DNA of 64,000 nucleotides from UBA5066 sp046331465 (lineage in GTDB: Bacteria; Acidobacteriota; Thermoanaerobaculia; UBA5066). Below the pieces are notes generated by a model. That model was not told the origin of the DNA. It did not search any database and saw only the letters and a list, made by a program, of their open reading frames with translations. The position numbers and the translations under genes are program-made. This document shows positions 24,839 to 33,514 of this stretch, in pieces (position 1 is the stretch's first letter; each line of letters starts with the position of its first letter). The stretch spans positions 372,001-436,000 of the forward strand of contig JAXLQV010000001.1 of assembly GCA_046331465.1 (NCBI GenBank). The letters run 5' to 3'.

Positions 24839-25493
24839 CCGCCCCCACCTCCTGGGTGTCTACGGCGGCTCCTTCGACCCGATCCACCTCGGCCACCTCC
24901 TCCCCGTCGAGGAGGCGCGCGTCGCGACGGGCCTCGACGAGATCCTCTACGTCCCCGCGTTCGCGCCGCCGCACAAGCCGCAGGGCCCCTCGGCCTCGGC
25001 CTTCCACCGCTTCGGCATGTGCGCCGTCGCCCTCGAGGCGTACCCGCACCTCCTCCTCTCCGACTTCGAGGCCTCCCGCGGCGGCACGACCTACAGCGTC
25101 GAGACCCTGCGCCACGTCCGCGCGAACCACCCCGACAGCGAGGTCTTCCTCGTCGTCGGCTCCGACTCGATGGCCGGCCTCCACACCTGGCGCGAGTGGC
25201 GCGAGATCGTCTCCGACTACCGGATCGTCGTCGTCTACCGCGAGGGGACCGACTACCCCGACCTCCGCGAGAAGCTCCCGGCCGAGCTCGCCCACCGGCT
25301 CGCCCCGCTCGGGGCGCGGCCCCGCGACGAGGTGGCCGATCACGAGACGGTCTTCTGGGCGGGGAACGCCCCGGTTACAATCTCCTCCACGTGGATAAGA
25401 AGCGCACTCCCGAGCGTCCAAAGCCTGAGCGAAAGTCTTCCCCCCGCGGTGGAGCGGTACGCAAGGCGTCACCGCCTGTACGTCGCGCCGTAA
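24831..25493 (+). CDS. nadD: Nicotinate-nucleotide adenylyltransferase
   Basis: It makes deamido-NAD from nicotinate mononucleotide and ATP. It has 220 residues. The nucleotidyl-transferase motif GGSFDPIHLGHL is near residues 10-21, followed by FAPPHKP, GSDSMAGLHTWREW and the second motif ISSTWIRSAL near the C-terminus. It overlaps obgE at its start. Its last 100 bases may also encode the start of rsfS in another frame. Confidence 0.96.
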   Translation: MRNRPHLLGVYGGSFDPIHLGHLLPVEEARVATGLDEILYVPAFAPPHKPQGPSASAFHRFGMCAVALEAYPHLLLSDFEASRGGTTYSVETLRHVRANHPDSEVFLVVGSDSMAGLHTWREWREIVSDYRIVVVYREGTDYPDLREKLPAELAHRLAPLGARPRDEVADHETVFWAGNAPVTISSTWIRSALPSVQSLSESLPPAVERYARRHRLYVAP

Positions 25494-26059
25494 AGGCCGA
25501 CGCCGCGCCGGCGACCGCGAAGAAGCCCGCGGCGACCGGGCGCCCCGCCCCCGCGAAGAAGAAGCCGGCCATGCCGCCCCCGGCGCCCGCCGCCGGAGCC
25601 GTCGACGAGATCATCGCCGGCGCGCTCCCGAAGGGCCGGGCGAAGCGCGCTCCCGCCGCCACGGCCGCCGCCGAGAAGGCCCGCCTCGAGCGGAACGTCG
25701 AGGCCGACGCTCGCATCCAGCACCAGATGCAGCGGGCCGTCCAGGCCCTCCTCGACAAGAAGGCCGAGAAGCTCGTCGTCCTCAACCTCAAGGAGCTCGG
25801 CGCCTTCGCCGAGTACTTCGTCCTCGCCTCCGCCACGAACGAGCGGCAGGCGCAGGCGATGTCCGACGCGGTGGAGATGGCGATGAAGGCCGAGGGGCGG
25901 CGTCCCTACTCCCACGAGGGGTACCACAAGGGCGCCTGGATCCTCCTCGACTACGGCGACGTCGTCTTCCACCTCTTCCACGAGGAGGCGCGGCGCTTCT
26001 ACGGGCTCGAGCGTCTCTGGGGAGACGCCCCGGAAGAGACGCAGGCCTTCACGAAGTAG
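25391..26059 (+). CDS. rsfS: Ribosome silencing factor RsfS with long basic N-terminal tail
   Basis: It binds bL14 and blocks subunit joining in starvation. The RsfS domain is the last 110 residues or so: KLVVLNLKELGAFAEYFVLA, SATNERQAQAMSDAV, RPYSHEGYHKGAWILLDYGD and FHLFHEEARRFYGLERLW. Ahead of it is a tail of up to 110 residues rich in Lys, Ala, Pro and Arg that ordinary RsfS lacks. The GTG at 25391 gives 222 residues and overlaps nadD by 103 bases. ATG 25571 is the first start after the nadD stop and would give 162. I favour the longer form only weakly. Confidence 0.88.
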   Translation: MDKKRTPERPKPERKSSPRGGAVRKASPPVRRAVKADAAPATAKKPAATGRPAPAKKKPAMPPPAPAAGAVDEIIAGALPKGRAKRAPAATAAAEKARLERNVEADARIQHQMQRAVQALLDKKAEKLVVLNLKELGAFAEYFVLASATNERQAQAMSDAVEMAMKAEGRRPYSHEGYHKGAWILLDYGDVVFHLFHEEARRFYGLERLWGDAPEETQAFTK

Positions 26060-26078
26060 CCCCGCGGGGCCCGACGGC

Positions 26079-26990
<912 letters not shown>

Positions 26991-26996
26991 GACCGT

Positions 26997-27060
26997 GGGG
27001 TCTGGTCTGCACTCTACACTCTGCTGCGCCCAGCAGAGTGTAGAGTGCAGACCAGACCCC
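26997..27060. repeat. Full palindromic repeat, copy C (30-base perfect arms, 4-base loop)
   Basis: Arms 26997-27026 and 27031-27060 are exact reverse complements; the loop is CGCC. The outer part equals copy B, but the stem tip is CTGCTG/CAGCAG instead of CTGCGCG/CGCGCAG, a change made in both arms. It begins seven bases after the activator-like gene's stop, ahead of a same-strand gene. Confidence 0.97.
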
Positions 27061-27196
27061 ACGCGGAATAGACGCCCGGGAACGGAGCGGGCTGTGCTAG
27101 AGTCCCGCGATTCCGGAAGGGCCTGACAAACACCGGTCCGGCCCGCCGGCCGGGCGCCCTGGGGCGTCCCGGAACGTTGGAAGGGGGAGAGTCCCC

Positions 27197-27751
27197 ATGG
27201 CGACGAAAACCGCGCCCGCAGCGAAGAAAGCCCCTGCGAAGGCCCCGGCGAAGCCCGCCTCCAAGGCCTCCGCCAAGGCGCCCGCGAAGACCCCGGCCAA
27301 GGCCCCCGCGAAAGCTCCCGAGAAGACGCCCGTGAAGCCCGCCCCGAAGGCCCCCCCGAAGCCCGCCCCGAAGCCGGCGCCGAAGGGCCACGACCACGGC
27401 CCGAAGGACCCCTTCGAGAAGTTCCGCAAGCGGCTCCTCGCCAAGCAGGAAGAGCTCCTCCACGACCTCTCGCGCAACCGCGAGGTCACCGACGAGTCCG
27501 TCGACGAGCAGGCGCAGGACATGGTCGACCGCGCGACCTCGGCCTACACCCGCGAGTTCGCCTTCTCCCTCTCCGAGTCCGACCGCAAGACCCTCCTCCT
27601 CATCGACCAGGCGCTCCTCCGCCTCGACCAGGGCTCCTACGGCGTCTGCGTCCACTGCCAGGGGCAGATGCAGGAGAAGCGGCTCGAGGCCGTCCCCTGG
27701 GCCCGGCACTGCCTCGAGTGCCAGGAGATGCAGGACAAGGGCCTCCTCTGA
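27197..27751 (+). CDS. DksA/TraR-type C4 zinc-finger protein with Lys/Ala/Pro-rich tail
   Basis: It has 184 residues. Residues 1-63 are a tail of repeating KAPAK/KPAPK units like histone H1. The remainder is a DksA/TraR-like module: a helical part (FEKFRKRLLAKQEELLHDLS) and the zinc finger CVHCQGQM followed by RLEAVPWARHCLEC, four Cys in all. Relatives bind RNA polymerase through its secondary channel. The Asp-rich coiled-coil tip of true DksA is not clearly present, so RNA polymerase binding is inference. A possible extended -10 (TGCTAGAGT) occurs near 27095. The start follows AAGGGGGAGAG. Confidence 0.85.
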   Translation: MATKTAPAAKKAPAKAPAKPASKASAKAPAKTPAKAPAKAPEKTPVKPAPKAPPKPAPKPAPKGHDHGPKDPFEKFRKRLLAKQEELLHDLSRNREVTDESVDEQAQDMVDRATSAYTREFAFSLSESDRKTLLLIDQALLRLDQGSYGVCVHCQGQMQEKRLEAVPWARHCLECQEMQDKGLL

Positions 27752-27768
27752 CCCCGGAGAGGTTCCCC

Positions 27769-29196
27769 GTGCGCGGCGACCCGTTCGGCGCCCTCGCGCC
27801 CCTCCTCGAGGCCGTCGCGAAGAACCCGCTCCCCACGGTGCTCACGGTCCTCGGAGACGACGAGTGGTTCGTCGCCGAGGCCGCGCACCGCGTCGGCAGG
27901 GTCTTCCGCGCGGCCTTCCCCGAGGGGGAGGTCGCCGAGTACGAGGGGACGGGGAACGGCGTGAAGGAGGCCGTCGCCGACGCGGCGACGATCGCCCTCT
28001 TCGCCACGAACCGCCTCGTCTCGCTCGACGTCACCGACCTCCTCCGGACGAAGAAGCTCACCGCCGACGAGATCGACGCCCTCCTCGACGAGGCGGGCGA
28101 CGCGGGCCTCGGCGCCCCGCCCGGCGCCCCCTCCGAGCCGCGCGTGCTCGAGCGCCTCGCCCGCAAGGCCCGCGCCCTGGCGCGCGAGGCGGGCGCCCTC
28201 GTCGAGGGCGACCCGTCCGAGACCGCCCGCAAGCTCACCGGCCGCGTCCGCAGGGGCGACCGCGCCGCCGATCTCGCGCAGCTCCTCGGCTGGCCCGTCG
28301 ACGACGGCGAGGCCGCCGAGACCGCCCTCTCGCGCCTCCTCGACTACGTCCTCCGCGCCACCCCGGGCGACAACGTCCTCCTCCTCCGCGCCGTCTCGCC
28401 CGACCCCGACCACGCCGCCCTCGCCGAGCTCCGCCGCTCCCTCGTCGCGCGGCTCTTCGCCCCCGACGACGCCGCGCGCCGCGAGCGCCTCCACGCGCTC
28501 GGCCTCGAGCGGGTCCTCGAGCGGGGCAAGAGCGCCGAGCCCGACGTCTTCGAGACCCTCACCGAGCGGGGCCGGCTCACCGCGCGCGCCTTCCTCTCCG
28601 AGCTCGACCGCCTCGTCGACACCGCCGCCGGCAGCCGCGTCACCGCCGAGGCCGCGGCCCGCCTCGTCGCCGACGAGCGGAAGGAGTACGGCTCCGACTT
28701 CGTCGAGGCCGTCGCGAAGAAGCGCTTCCTCGAGGCGCTCCGCATCGCCGAGCGCCTCCTCTCTTCCGACGACTTCACCGCCTTCCGCTCGTTCGGGAAG
28801 GAGGAGCCGGGCGCCCCGGCGAAGAAGGGGCCGAAGGGCGAGGCCGCGTTCTTCCCGCTCCTCGGCCTCCTCGCGGCCGACGTCCGCCGGATGCTCGCGC
28901 TCAAGGCGTCGCTCGCCGAGCCGGGCGCCGAGCCCCCCGCGCGCCGCGCCGACTACCGCACCTTCGCCGACCGCGTCCTCCCGCGCCTCCGCTCCGAGCG
29001 CCCGGGCGCCGCGCCGATCCCGGTCGACGGCCACCCGTTCGTCCTCCACAAGGCCTACCTCGCCTCGTTCGACTGGACGACCGACGAGCTCGTCGCCGCC
29101 CTCTCCTCCCTCGCCGACCTCGACCGCGGCGTGAAGACCGGCCTCGGCACCGGCCCCGACCTCCTCCAGTCCTGGCTCCTCGCCCGGGCGAAATAG
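27769..29196 (+). CDS. holA: DNA polymerase III delta subunit
   Basis: The delta subunit opens the sliding clamp in the clamp loader. The GTG start gives 475 residues, longer than the usual 330-350. The opening VLTVLGDDEWFVAEAAHRVG and SLDVTDLLRTKKLTADEID fit the N-terminal AAA-like domain. LTERGRLTARAFLSELDRLV and FLEALRIAERLLSSDD fit the lid and collar. An Ala-rich insert near residues 105-190 probably explains the extra length. Recognition rests on overall pattern, since delta is poorly conserved. GGAGAGG precedes the start, 17 bases after the DksA-like gene. Confidence 0.8.
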   Translation: MRGDPFGALAPLLEAVAKNPLPTVLTVLGDDEWFVAEAAHRVGRVFRAAFPEGEVAEYEGTGNGVKEAVADAATIALFATNRLVSLDVTDLLRTKKLTADEIDALLDEAGDAGLGAPPGAPSEPRVLERLARKARALAREAGALVEGDPSETARKLTGRVRRGDRAADLAQLLGWPVDDGEAAETALSRLLDYVLRATPGDNVLLLRAVSPDPDHAALAELRRSLVARLFAPDDAARRERLHALGLERVLERGKSAEPDVFETLTERGRLTARAFLSELDRLVDTAAGSRVTAEAAARLVADERKEYGSDFVEAVAKKRFLEALRIAERLLSSDDFTAFRSFGKEEPGAPAKKGPKGEAAFFPLLGLLAADVRRMLALKASLAEPGAEPPARRADYRTFADRVLPRLRSERPGAAPIPVDGHPFVLHKAYLASFDWTTDELVAALSSLADLDRGVKTGLGTGPDLLQSWLLARAK

Positions 29197-29200
29197 AGGT

Positions 29201-29266
29201 GGGGTCTGGTCTGCGCTCTACACTCTGCGCGCCGCCGCGCAGAGTGTAGAGCGCAGACCAGACCCC
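29201..29266. repeat. Full palindromic repeat, copy D (31-base perfect arms, 4-base loop)
   Basis: Arms 29201-29231 and 29236-29266 are exact reverse complements; the loop is CCGC. It differs from copy B at one arm position (GCGCTC for GCACTC), again mirrored in the other arm. It starts four bases after the holA stop. Confidence 0.97.
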
Positions 29267-29277
29267 GCCGGGGTGGG

Positions 29278-29307
29278 TTGACTCTGTGCAACCCGTAAGC
29301 CTATCCT
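29278..29307 (+). promoter_or_regulatory. Possible promoter of the subtilase gene
   Basis: TTGACT (29278-29283) and TATCCT (29302-29307) are 18 bases apart, just after hairpin copy D. Transcription from here would give a leader of about 180 bases before the protease ATG. Confidence 0.4.
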
Positions 29308-29326
29308 TCCGCCACGCTTAGGCACT

Positions 29327-29389
29327 CCGGTCGTGTTGGCGCGGTGTAGCAGGTGGGGGTCCGAAAAAACGAGAACGCCGCACGACCGG
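29327..29389 (+). promoter_or_regulatory. Stem-loop in the subtilase leader, possible structured RNA
   Basis: CCGGTCGTG (29327-29335) pairs with CACGACCGG (29381-29389). The stem continues with GGCG against CGCC after a small bulge, closing a loop of about 34 bases that has a run of six A. A second inverted pair, GGGTGG (29394-29399) with CCACCC about 25 bases on, follows. I do not recognise a known riboswitch class. The region from 29267 to 29492 has no gene. Confidence 0.4.
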
Positions 29390-29492
29390 ACGAGGGTGGA
29401 CGGCCTTGGCTCGCTTGTGCCACCCAGGGGGCCGGAGGCTGCGAAAAGCCCGGAGTCTGATTTCCCAAATCACTTTGAGTGAGTGACTTGAA

Positions 29493-30692
29493 ATGACCGA
29501 CGCATTCACCGGCCGCCTCCTCGTCCTCCTCTCCGAGCGCTCCGTCCGGATGTCCGTGGCGGCCCTCCGGCGCGCGGCCGGGCCCCGCATCGCCACCACC
29601 CTCGACGTCCGCTCCGGCGTCCTCACGCCCGAGCAGACCGAGGGCGCCGACGCCGTCTTCTTCGACCGCCTCGGCGTCGCCCTCGTCAACGTCGACCCGC
29701 GCGACGCCGCCCGCACGGCCCGCATCCGCACCGCCGCGGCCGAGAACGCGGCCCGCATCCTCGCCGTCGAGCCCGAGCGCGTCGTCCACGCCTACGCCGC
29801 ACCCCGCAGGCGCGCCGCCGCCGCGCCGGCCGCCTCCGAGCGCGCCGTCACCTGGGGCCTCCAGGCCACCGGCGTCCCGGCGTCGAAGTACACGGGCAAG
29901 GGGGTCAAGGTCGCCGTCCTCGACACCGGCTTCGACCTCCGCCACCCCGACTTCCCCTCGCGCTCCGTCACCGCCGTCAGCTTCGTCCCCGGTTACAAGG
30001 CGCAGGACGGCCACGGCCACGGCACGCACTGCATCGGCACGGCCTGCGGCCCACGCTCGCCCTTCCAGCCGCCCCGCTACGGCATCGCGTACGAGTCGGC
30101 CATCCTCGCGGGCAAGGTCCTCGACGACAACGGCGGCGGCGCCGACGGCGGCATCCTCGCGGGCATCAACTGGGCCATCGCGCAGGGGGCGCGCGTCGTC
30201 TCCATGTCGCTCGGCGCCGAGGTCCGCGTCGACACCCCCTTCAGCGAGGTCTTCGAGTCGGTGGGGAAGCGCGCCCTCGCCGCCGGCACGCTCATCGTCG
30301 CCGCGGCCGGCAACGAGAGCTCCCGCCACGAAGGGTGGCACGCGCCCGTCGGCCACCCGGCGAACTGCCCCTCCATCCTCGCCGTCGGCGCCATCGACGC
30401 GAAGATGCAGCTCGGCGACTTCTCCAACCGCGGCCTCAACCCGAAGGGGGGCCAGGTCGACGTCGTCGCGCCGGGCGTCGACGTCCTCTCCGCTTTCCCC
30501 ATGCCCGCGCGCACGCGCCGCCTCTCGGGCACGAGCATGGCCACGCCGCACGTCGCGGGCCTCGTGGCCCTCTGGGCCGAGGCGAACCCGAAGGCCACCG
30601 CCACCGAGCTCTGGACCCTCCTCACCCAGCACGCCCGCCGCCTCCCGCTCCTCTCCACCGACGTCGGCGCGGGCCTCGCCACGGCGCCGTAG
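29493..30692 (+). CDS. Subtilisin-like serine protease (S8)
   Basis: This is a serine endopeptidase of 399 residues. The catalytic triad is Asp144 (VAVLDTGFD), His176 (GHGTHCIG) and Ser348 (GTSMATPHVAG); the oxyanion Asn is in AAAGNESS. Residues 1-125 form a propeptide-like region (AVFFDRLGVALVNVDPRDAA, ILAVEPERVVHAY). No signal peptide is evident, so it may act inside the cell or leave by another route. Its TAG stop lies inside a single arm of the repeat family. Confidence 0.93.
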   Translation: MTDAFTGRLLVLLSERSVRMSVAALRRAAGPRIATTLDVRSGVLTPEQTEGADAVFFDRLGVALVNVDPRDAARTARIRTAAAENAARILAVEPERVVHAYAAPRRRAAAAPAASERAVTWGLQATGVPASKYTGKGVKVAVLDTGFDLRHPDFPSRSVTAVSFVPGYKAQDGHGHGTHCIGTACGPRSPFQPPRYGIAYESAILAGKVLDDNGGGADGGILAGINWAIAQGARVVSMSLGAEVRVDTPFSEVFESVGKRALAAGTLIVAAAGNESSRHEGWHAPVGHPANCPSILAVGAIDAKMQLGDFSNRGLNPKGGQVDVVAPGVDVLSAFPMPARTRRLSGTSMATPHVAGLVALWAEANPKATATELWTLLTQHARRLPLLSTDVGAGLATAP

Positions 30693-30716
30693 AGTGTAGA
30701 ATGCAGACCTGACCCC
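30687..30716 (-). repeat. Single right arm of the palindromic repeat at the subtilase stop
   Basis: It reads CCGTAGAGTGTAGAATGCAG and ends AGACCTGACCCC, the reverse of the GGGGTCAGGTCT variant. The protease stop TAG (30690-30692) is part of it, exactly as the RAYT stop is part of its own right arm. The 196 bases beyond it, before fcl, show no gene. Confidence 0.92.
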
Positions 30717-30912
30717 ACGGAAGGACGGGCTCACCCGTCCGGGTGAGGCGCGACGGACCCCACATGTACGAGCATCCCTCCCCACAGCCTTCCACTTCCC
30801 CCGCCCGGGCGCCTCGGCGCAGGCGCAGAGGAGGAGGGTCCGGACGGACGATGCGAGGTGACGCGGCCTTTCCTGGCACCCACGAGGGCGGAGCCCGCCC
30901 GGAGGCCCGGAA

Positions 30913-31869
30913 ATGACCACCCGCTACCTCGTCACCGGCGGCAACGGCTTCCTCGGGAGCCACCTCGTCGAGCGCCTCCGCGCCGTCCCGGGGAACGTCG
31001 TCTTCGCGCCGCCCGTCACCGAGTTCGACCTCCTCGAGCCCGACGACGTCGACATGCTCCTCGAGCTCTCGCGCCCGCACGTCGTCCTCCACCTCGCGGC
31101 GAAGGTCGGCGGCATCGGCGCGAACCGCCTCCACCCCGGCAGCTTCTTCCGCGACAACGCCCTCATGGGGATCCACCTCATCGAGGCGTGCCGCACGCAC
31201 CCCGGTGCGAAGGAGCTGCGCAAGTTCGTCCAGCTCGGCACCGTCTGCGCGTACCCCAAGTTCGCGCCGGTGCCCTTCCGCGAAGACGACCTCTGGAACG
31301 GCTACCCCGAGGAGACGAACGCCCCCTACGGCATCGCCAAGAAGGCGCTCCTCGTCATGCTCCAGGGCTACCGGCAGGAGTACGGCTTCCCGGGCGTCTT
31401 CCTCCTCCCCGTCAACCTCTACGGCCCGCGCGACAACTTCGACCTCCTCTCGAGCCACGTCATCCCGGCCATGCTCCGGAAGTTCGTCGAGGCGAAGGAG
31501 AGCGGGGCGCCGAGCGTCACGCTCTGGGGCGACGGCACCCCCACCCGCGAGTTCCTCTACGTGGAAGACGCCGCCGACGCCATCGTCGCCGCCGCCGAGC
31601 GCTACGAGGGGGCCGACCCCGTCAACCTCGGCTCCGGGGCCGAGATCTCGATGCGCGACCTCGCCGAGACCATCCGCACGCTCACCGGCTTCCCGGGCGA
31701 GATCGCCTGGGACGCCTCCCAGCCCAACGGCCAGCCCCGCCGCAGGCTCGACACCTCCCGCGCCCTCGAGCGCTTCGGCTGGAAGGCGACGACCCCGCTC
31801 GCCGAGGGCCTGAAGAAGACCCTCGACTGGTACCTCGCAGAAAGGTCCCGGGTAGAGAAGACAAGATGA
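30913..31869 (+). CDS. fcl: GDP-L-fucose synthase
   Basis: This epimerase/reductase turns GDP-4-keto-6-deoxymannose into GDP-L-fucose with NADPH. It has 318 residues. The nucleotide motif TGGNGFLGSHL is at residues 8-18, HLAAKVGGIGAN is the family signature, and the catalytic Tyr/Lys sit in APYGIAKKALL. Its stop overlaps the gmd start (ATGA). It opens the long polysaccharide locus. Confidence 0.96.
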   Translation: MTTRYLVTGGNGFLGSHLVERLRAVPGNVVFAPPVTEFDLLEPDDVDMLLELSRPHVVLHLAAKVGGIGANRLHPGSFFRDNALMGIHLIEACRTHPGAKELRKFVQLGTVCAYPKFAPVPFREDDLWNGYPEETNAPYGIAKKALLVMLQGYRQEYGFPGVFLLPVNLYGPRDNFDLLSSHVIPAMLRKFVEAKESGAPSVTLWGDGTPTREFLYVEDAADAIVAAAERYEGADPVNLGSGAEISMRDLAETIRTLTGFPGEIAWDASQPNGQPRRRLDTSRALERFGWKATTPLAEGLKKTLDWYLAERSRVEKTR

Positions 31870-32918
31870 AGAAAGCCCTCGTCACCGGCATCACCGGCCA
31901 GGACGGCTCGTACCTCGCCGAGCTCCTCCTCTCCAAGGGCTACGAGGTCCACGGCCTCGTTCGCCGCTCGTCGTCCTTCAACACGGCGCGCCTCGACCAC
32001 ATCTACCAGGACCCGCACGAGAAGGGGAGGCGGCTCATCCTCCACTTCGGCGACCTGAACGACGCCTCCTCGCTCAACACCGTCCTCCGGCGCGTGCAGC
32101 CCGACGAGATCTACAACCTCGGCGCGCAGAGCCACGTCAAGGTGAGCTTCGACATCCCCGAGTACACCGCCGAGGTCACCGCCCTCGGCGCGGTGCGCAT
32201 CCTCGAGGCGATCCGCGAGGTGGGCATCCGCCCGCGCTTCTACCAGGCCTCCTCCTCCGAGCTCTTCGGAAAGGCGCAGGAGATTCCCCAGCGCGAGACG
32301 ACGCCCTTCTGGCCGCGCAGCCCCTACGGCGTGGCCAAGGCCTACGCCTACTGGATCACCGTCAACTACCGCGAGAGCTACGGCCTCTTCGCCTGCAACG
32401 GCATCCTCTTCAACCACGAGAGCCCGCGCCGCGGCGAGACGTTCGTCACCCGCAAGATCACCCGCGCAGTCGGCCGCATCGTGAACGGCCGGCAGGACTG
32501 CCTCTGGCTCGGCAACCTCGACGCCAAGCGCGACTGGGGTTTCGCGGGCGACTACGTCGAGGCGCAGTGGCTCATGCTCCAGGCCGCCGAGCCGTCCGAC
32601 TACGTCGTCGCCACCGGCGAGACCCACACCGTCCGCGAGTTCTGCGAGAGGTCGTTCGCCTGCGCCGGCATCACCCTCGCGTGGGAGGGGACGGGCGTCG
32701 ACGAGACCGGCCGCTGCACGAAGACGGGAAAGACCCTCGTCCGCGTCGACCCGCGCTACTTCCGCCCCGCCGAGGTCGAGCTCCTCCTCGGCGACCCAAC
32801 GAAGGCGAAGAGCGCGCTCGGCTGGAAGCCCACCGTCACCTTCGAAGGCCTCGTCGAGATGATGACGAAGGCCGACCTCGCCCTCGCGGCGGCCGAAACG
32901 GTCCGCGATCCGGCCTGA
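31866..32918 (+). CDS. gmd: GDP-mannose 4,6-dehydratase
   Basis: It makes GDP-4-keto-6-deoxymannose from GDP-mannose, feeding Fcl. It has 350 residues. TGITGQDGSYLAELLL is at residues 8-23, then NLGAQSHVKVSFDIPEYTA, QASSSELFGKAQEIPQ, the catalytic SPYGVAKAYAYW, and NHESPRRGETFVTRK, all diagnostic of GMD. No mannose-1-phosphate guanylyltransferase is nearby, so GDP-mannose must come from elsewhere. Confidence 0.97.
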   Translation: MKKALVTGITGQDGSYLAELLLSKGYEVHGLVRRSSSFNTARLDHIYQDPHEKGRRLILHFGDLNDASSLNTVLRRVQPDEIYNLGAQSHVKVSFDIPEYTAEVTALGAVRILEAIREVGIRPRFYQASSSELFGKAQEIPQRETTPFWPRSPYGVAKAYAYWITVNYRESYGLFACNGILFNHESPRRGETFVTRKITRAVGRIVNGRQDCLWLGNLDAKRDWGFAGDYVEAQWLMLQAAEPSDYVVATGETHTVREFCERSFACAGITLAWEGTGVDETGRCTKTGKTLVRVDPRYFRPAEVELLLGDPTKAKSALGWKPTVTFEGLVEMMTKADLALAAAETVRDPA

Positions 32919-32926
32919 GCCATCCC

Positions 32927-32955
32927 CGCAGACTGTAGAACGTAGACCAGACCCC
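32927..32955 (-). repeat. Single right arm of the palindromic repeat between gmd and brnA
   Basis: All 29 bases equal the right arm of copy A (12836-12864), about 20 kb away, ending AGACCAGACCCC. It lies eight bases after the gmd stop and nine bases before the convergent brnA stop. Confidence 0.95.
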
Positions 32956-32964
32956 AATACGCTC

Positions 32965-33192
32965 CTAGGATGCTTTCCGCTCGAGCCGATCCGCGATCCA
33001 CACCTTGATGATCGACTGCCGCGTGACCCCGAGCCTGCTCGCCTCGCGATCGAGAGACTCGATCATCCAGCACGGAAAGTCGACGTTCACGCGCCGCTGC
33101 TCCTGTCCGGGCCTCCGGGCCTTCTCGAGGTCGAGAACGTCGGAAACGTCCTCGCCGTCGTCGAACTTGCGATCCAGTTCCTTAGCTTTCAT
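32965..33192 (-). CDS. brnA: BrnA-like antitoxin (CopG/ribbon-helix-helix type)
   Basis: It has 75 residues. The C-terminal DNA-binding part reads RRVNVDFPCWMIESLDREAS then RLGVTRQSIIKVWIADRLER, the strand-helix-helix pattern of BrnA antitoxins. BrnA neutralises BrnT and represses the operon through an upstream palindrome. The start overlaps the toxin gene by 11 bases. Confidence 0.85.
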   Translation of the reverse strand: MKAKELDRKFDDGEDVSDVLDLEKARRPGQEQRRVNVDFPCWMIESLDREASRLGVTRQSIIKVWIADRLERKAS

Positions 33193-33442
33193 AGATGGAG
33201 ACCTCCTCGGGGCGAGACCGGCGCACGGAGATGATCCGGATGCGCTCCCCGCGATAAGTGATAACGGCCGACCAGGGCTGCCCCCCAACGGTCCCGACGA
33301 CGAGGAAGCGGGGTTCGTCCTCGGTTCGGGCCGGGATCTCCACGAGCCTGCCGTCGAGCCAGAGCGCCTGAGCTTCGACGAAGTCGATTCCGTGTTTCGC
33401 CTTGTTCGCCCGGCTCTTGTTCTCGTCGAACTCGAATTCCAT
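33182..33442 (-). CDS. brnT: BrnT-like toxin (RelE-fold ribonuclease)
   Basis: It has 86 residues, normal for BrnT. It opens MEFEFDENKSRANKAKHGID followed by FVEAQALW, the family hallmark, and ends in ERIRIISVRRSRPEE, where the conserved Arg and the RRSRP block are expected. It is known as a translation-blocking RNase. Toxin first, antitoxin second is the normal BrnTA order. The base composition is lower in GC than the sugar genes on either side. Confidence 0.87.
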   Translation of the reverse strand: MEFEFDENKSRANKAKHGIDFVEAQALWLDGRLVEIPARTEDEPRFLVVGTVGGQPWSAVITYRGERIRIISVRRSRPEEVSIYES

Positions 33443-33460
33443 CGGCGCAACACCCTTCTC

Positions 33461-33477
33461 GGTATATAAACTATACC
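33461..33477. promoter_or_regulatory. brnTA operator-promoter palindrome
   Basis: GGTATA (33461-33466) and TATACC (33472-33477) form a perfect inverted repeat with a five-base spacer, 18 bases before the brnT start. On the minus strand it overlaps a possible -10 TATAGT (33475-33470), with TTGAAA (33496-33491) 15 bases upstream. Its position fits autorepression by the antitoxin. Confidence 0.65.
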
Positions 33478-33514
33478 CGCTGGGCGCCGTTTTCAAGACA
33501 GTGGATCTCCGGAA

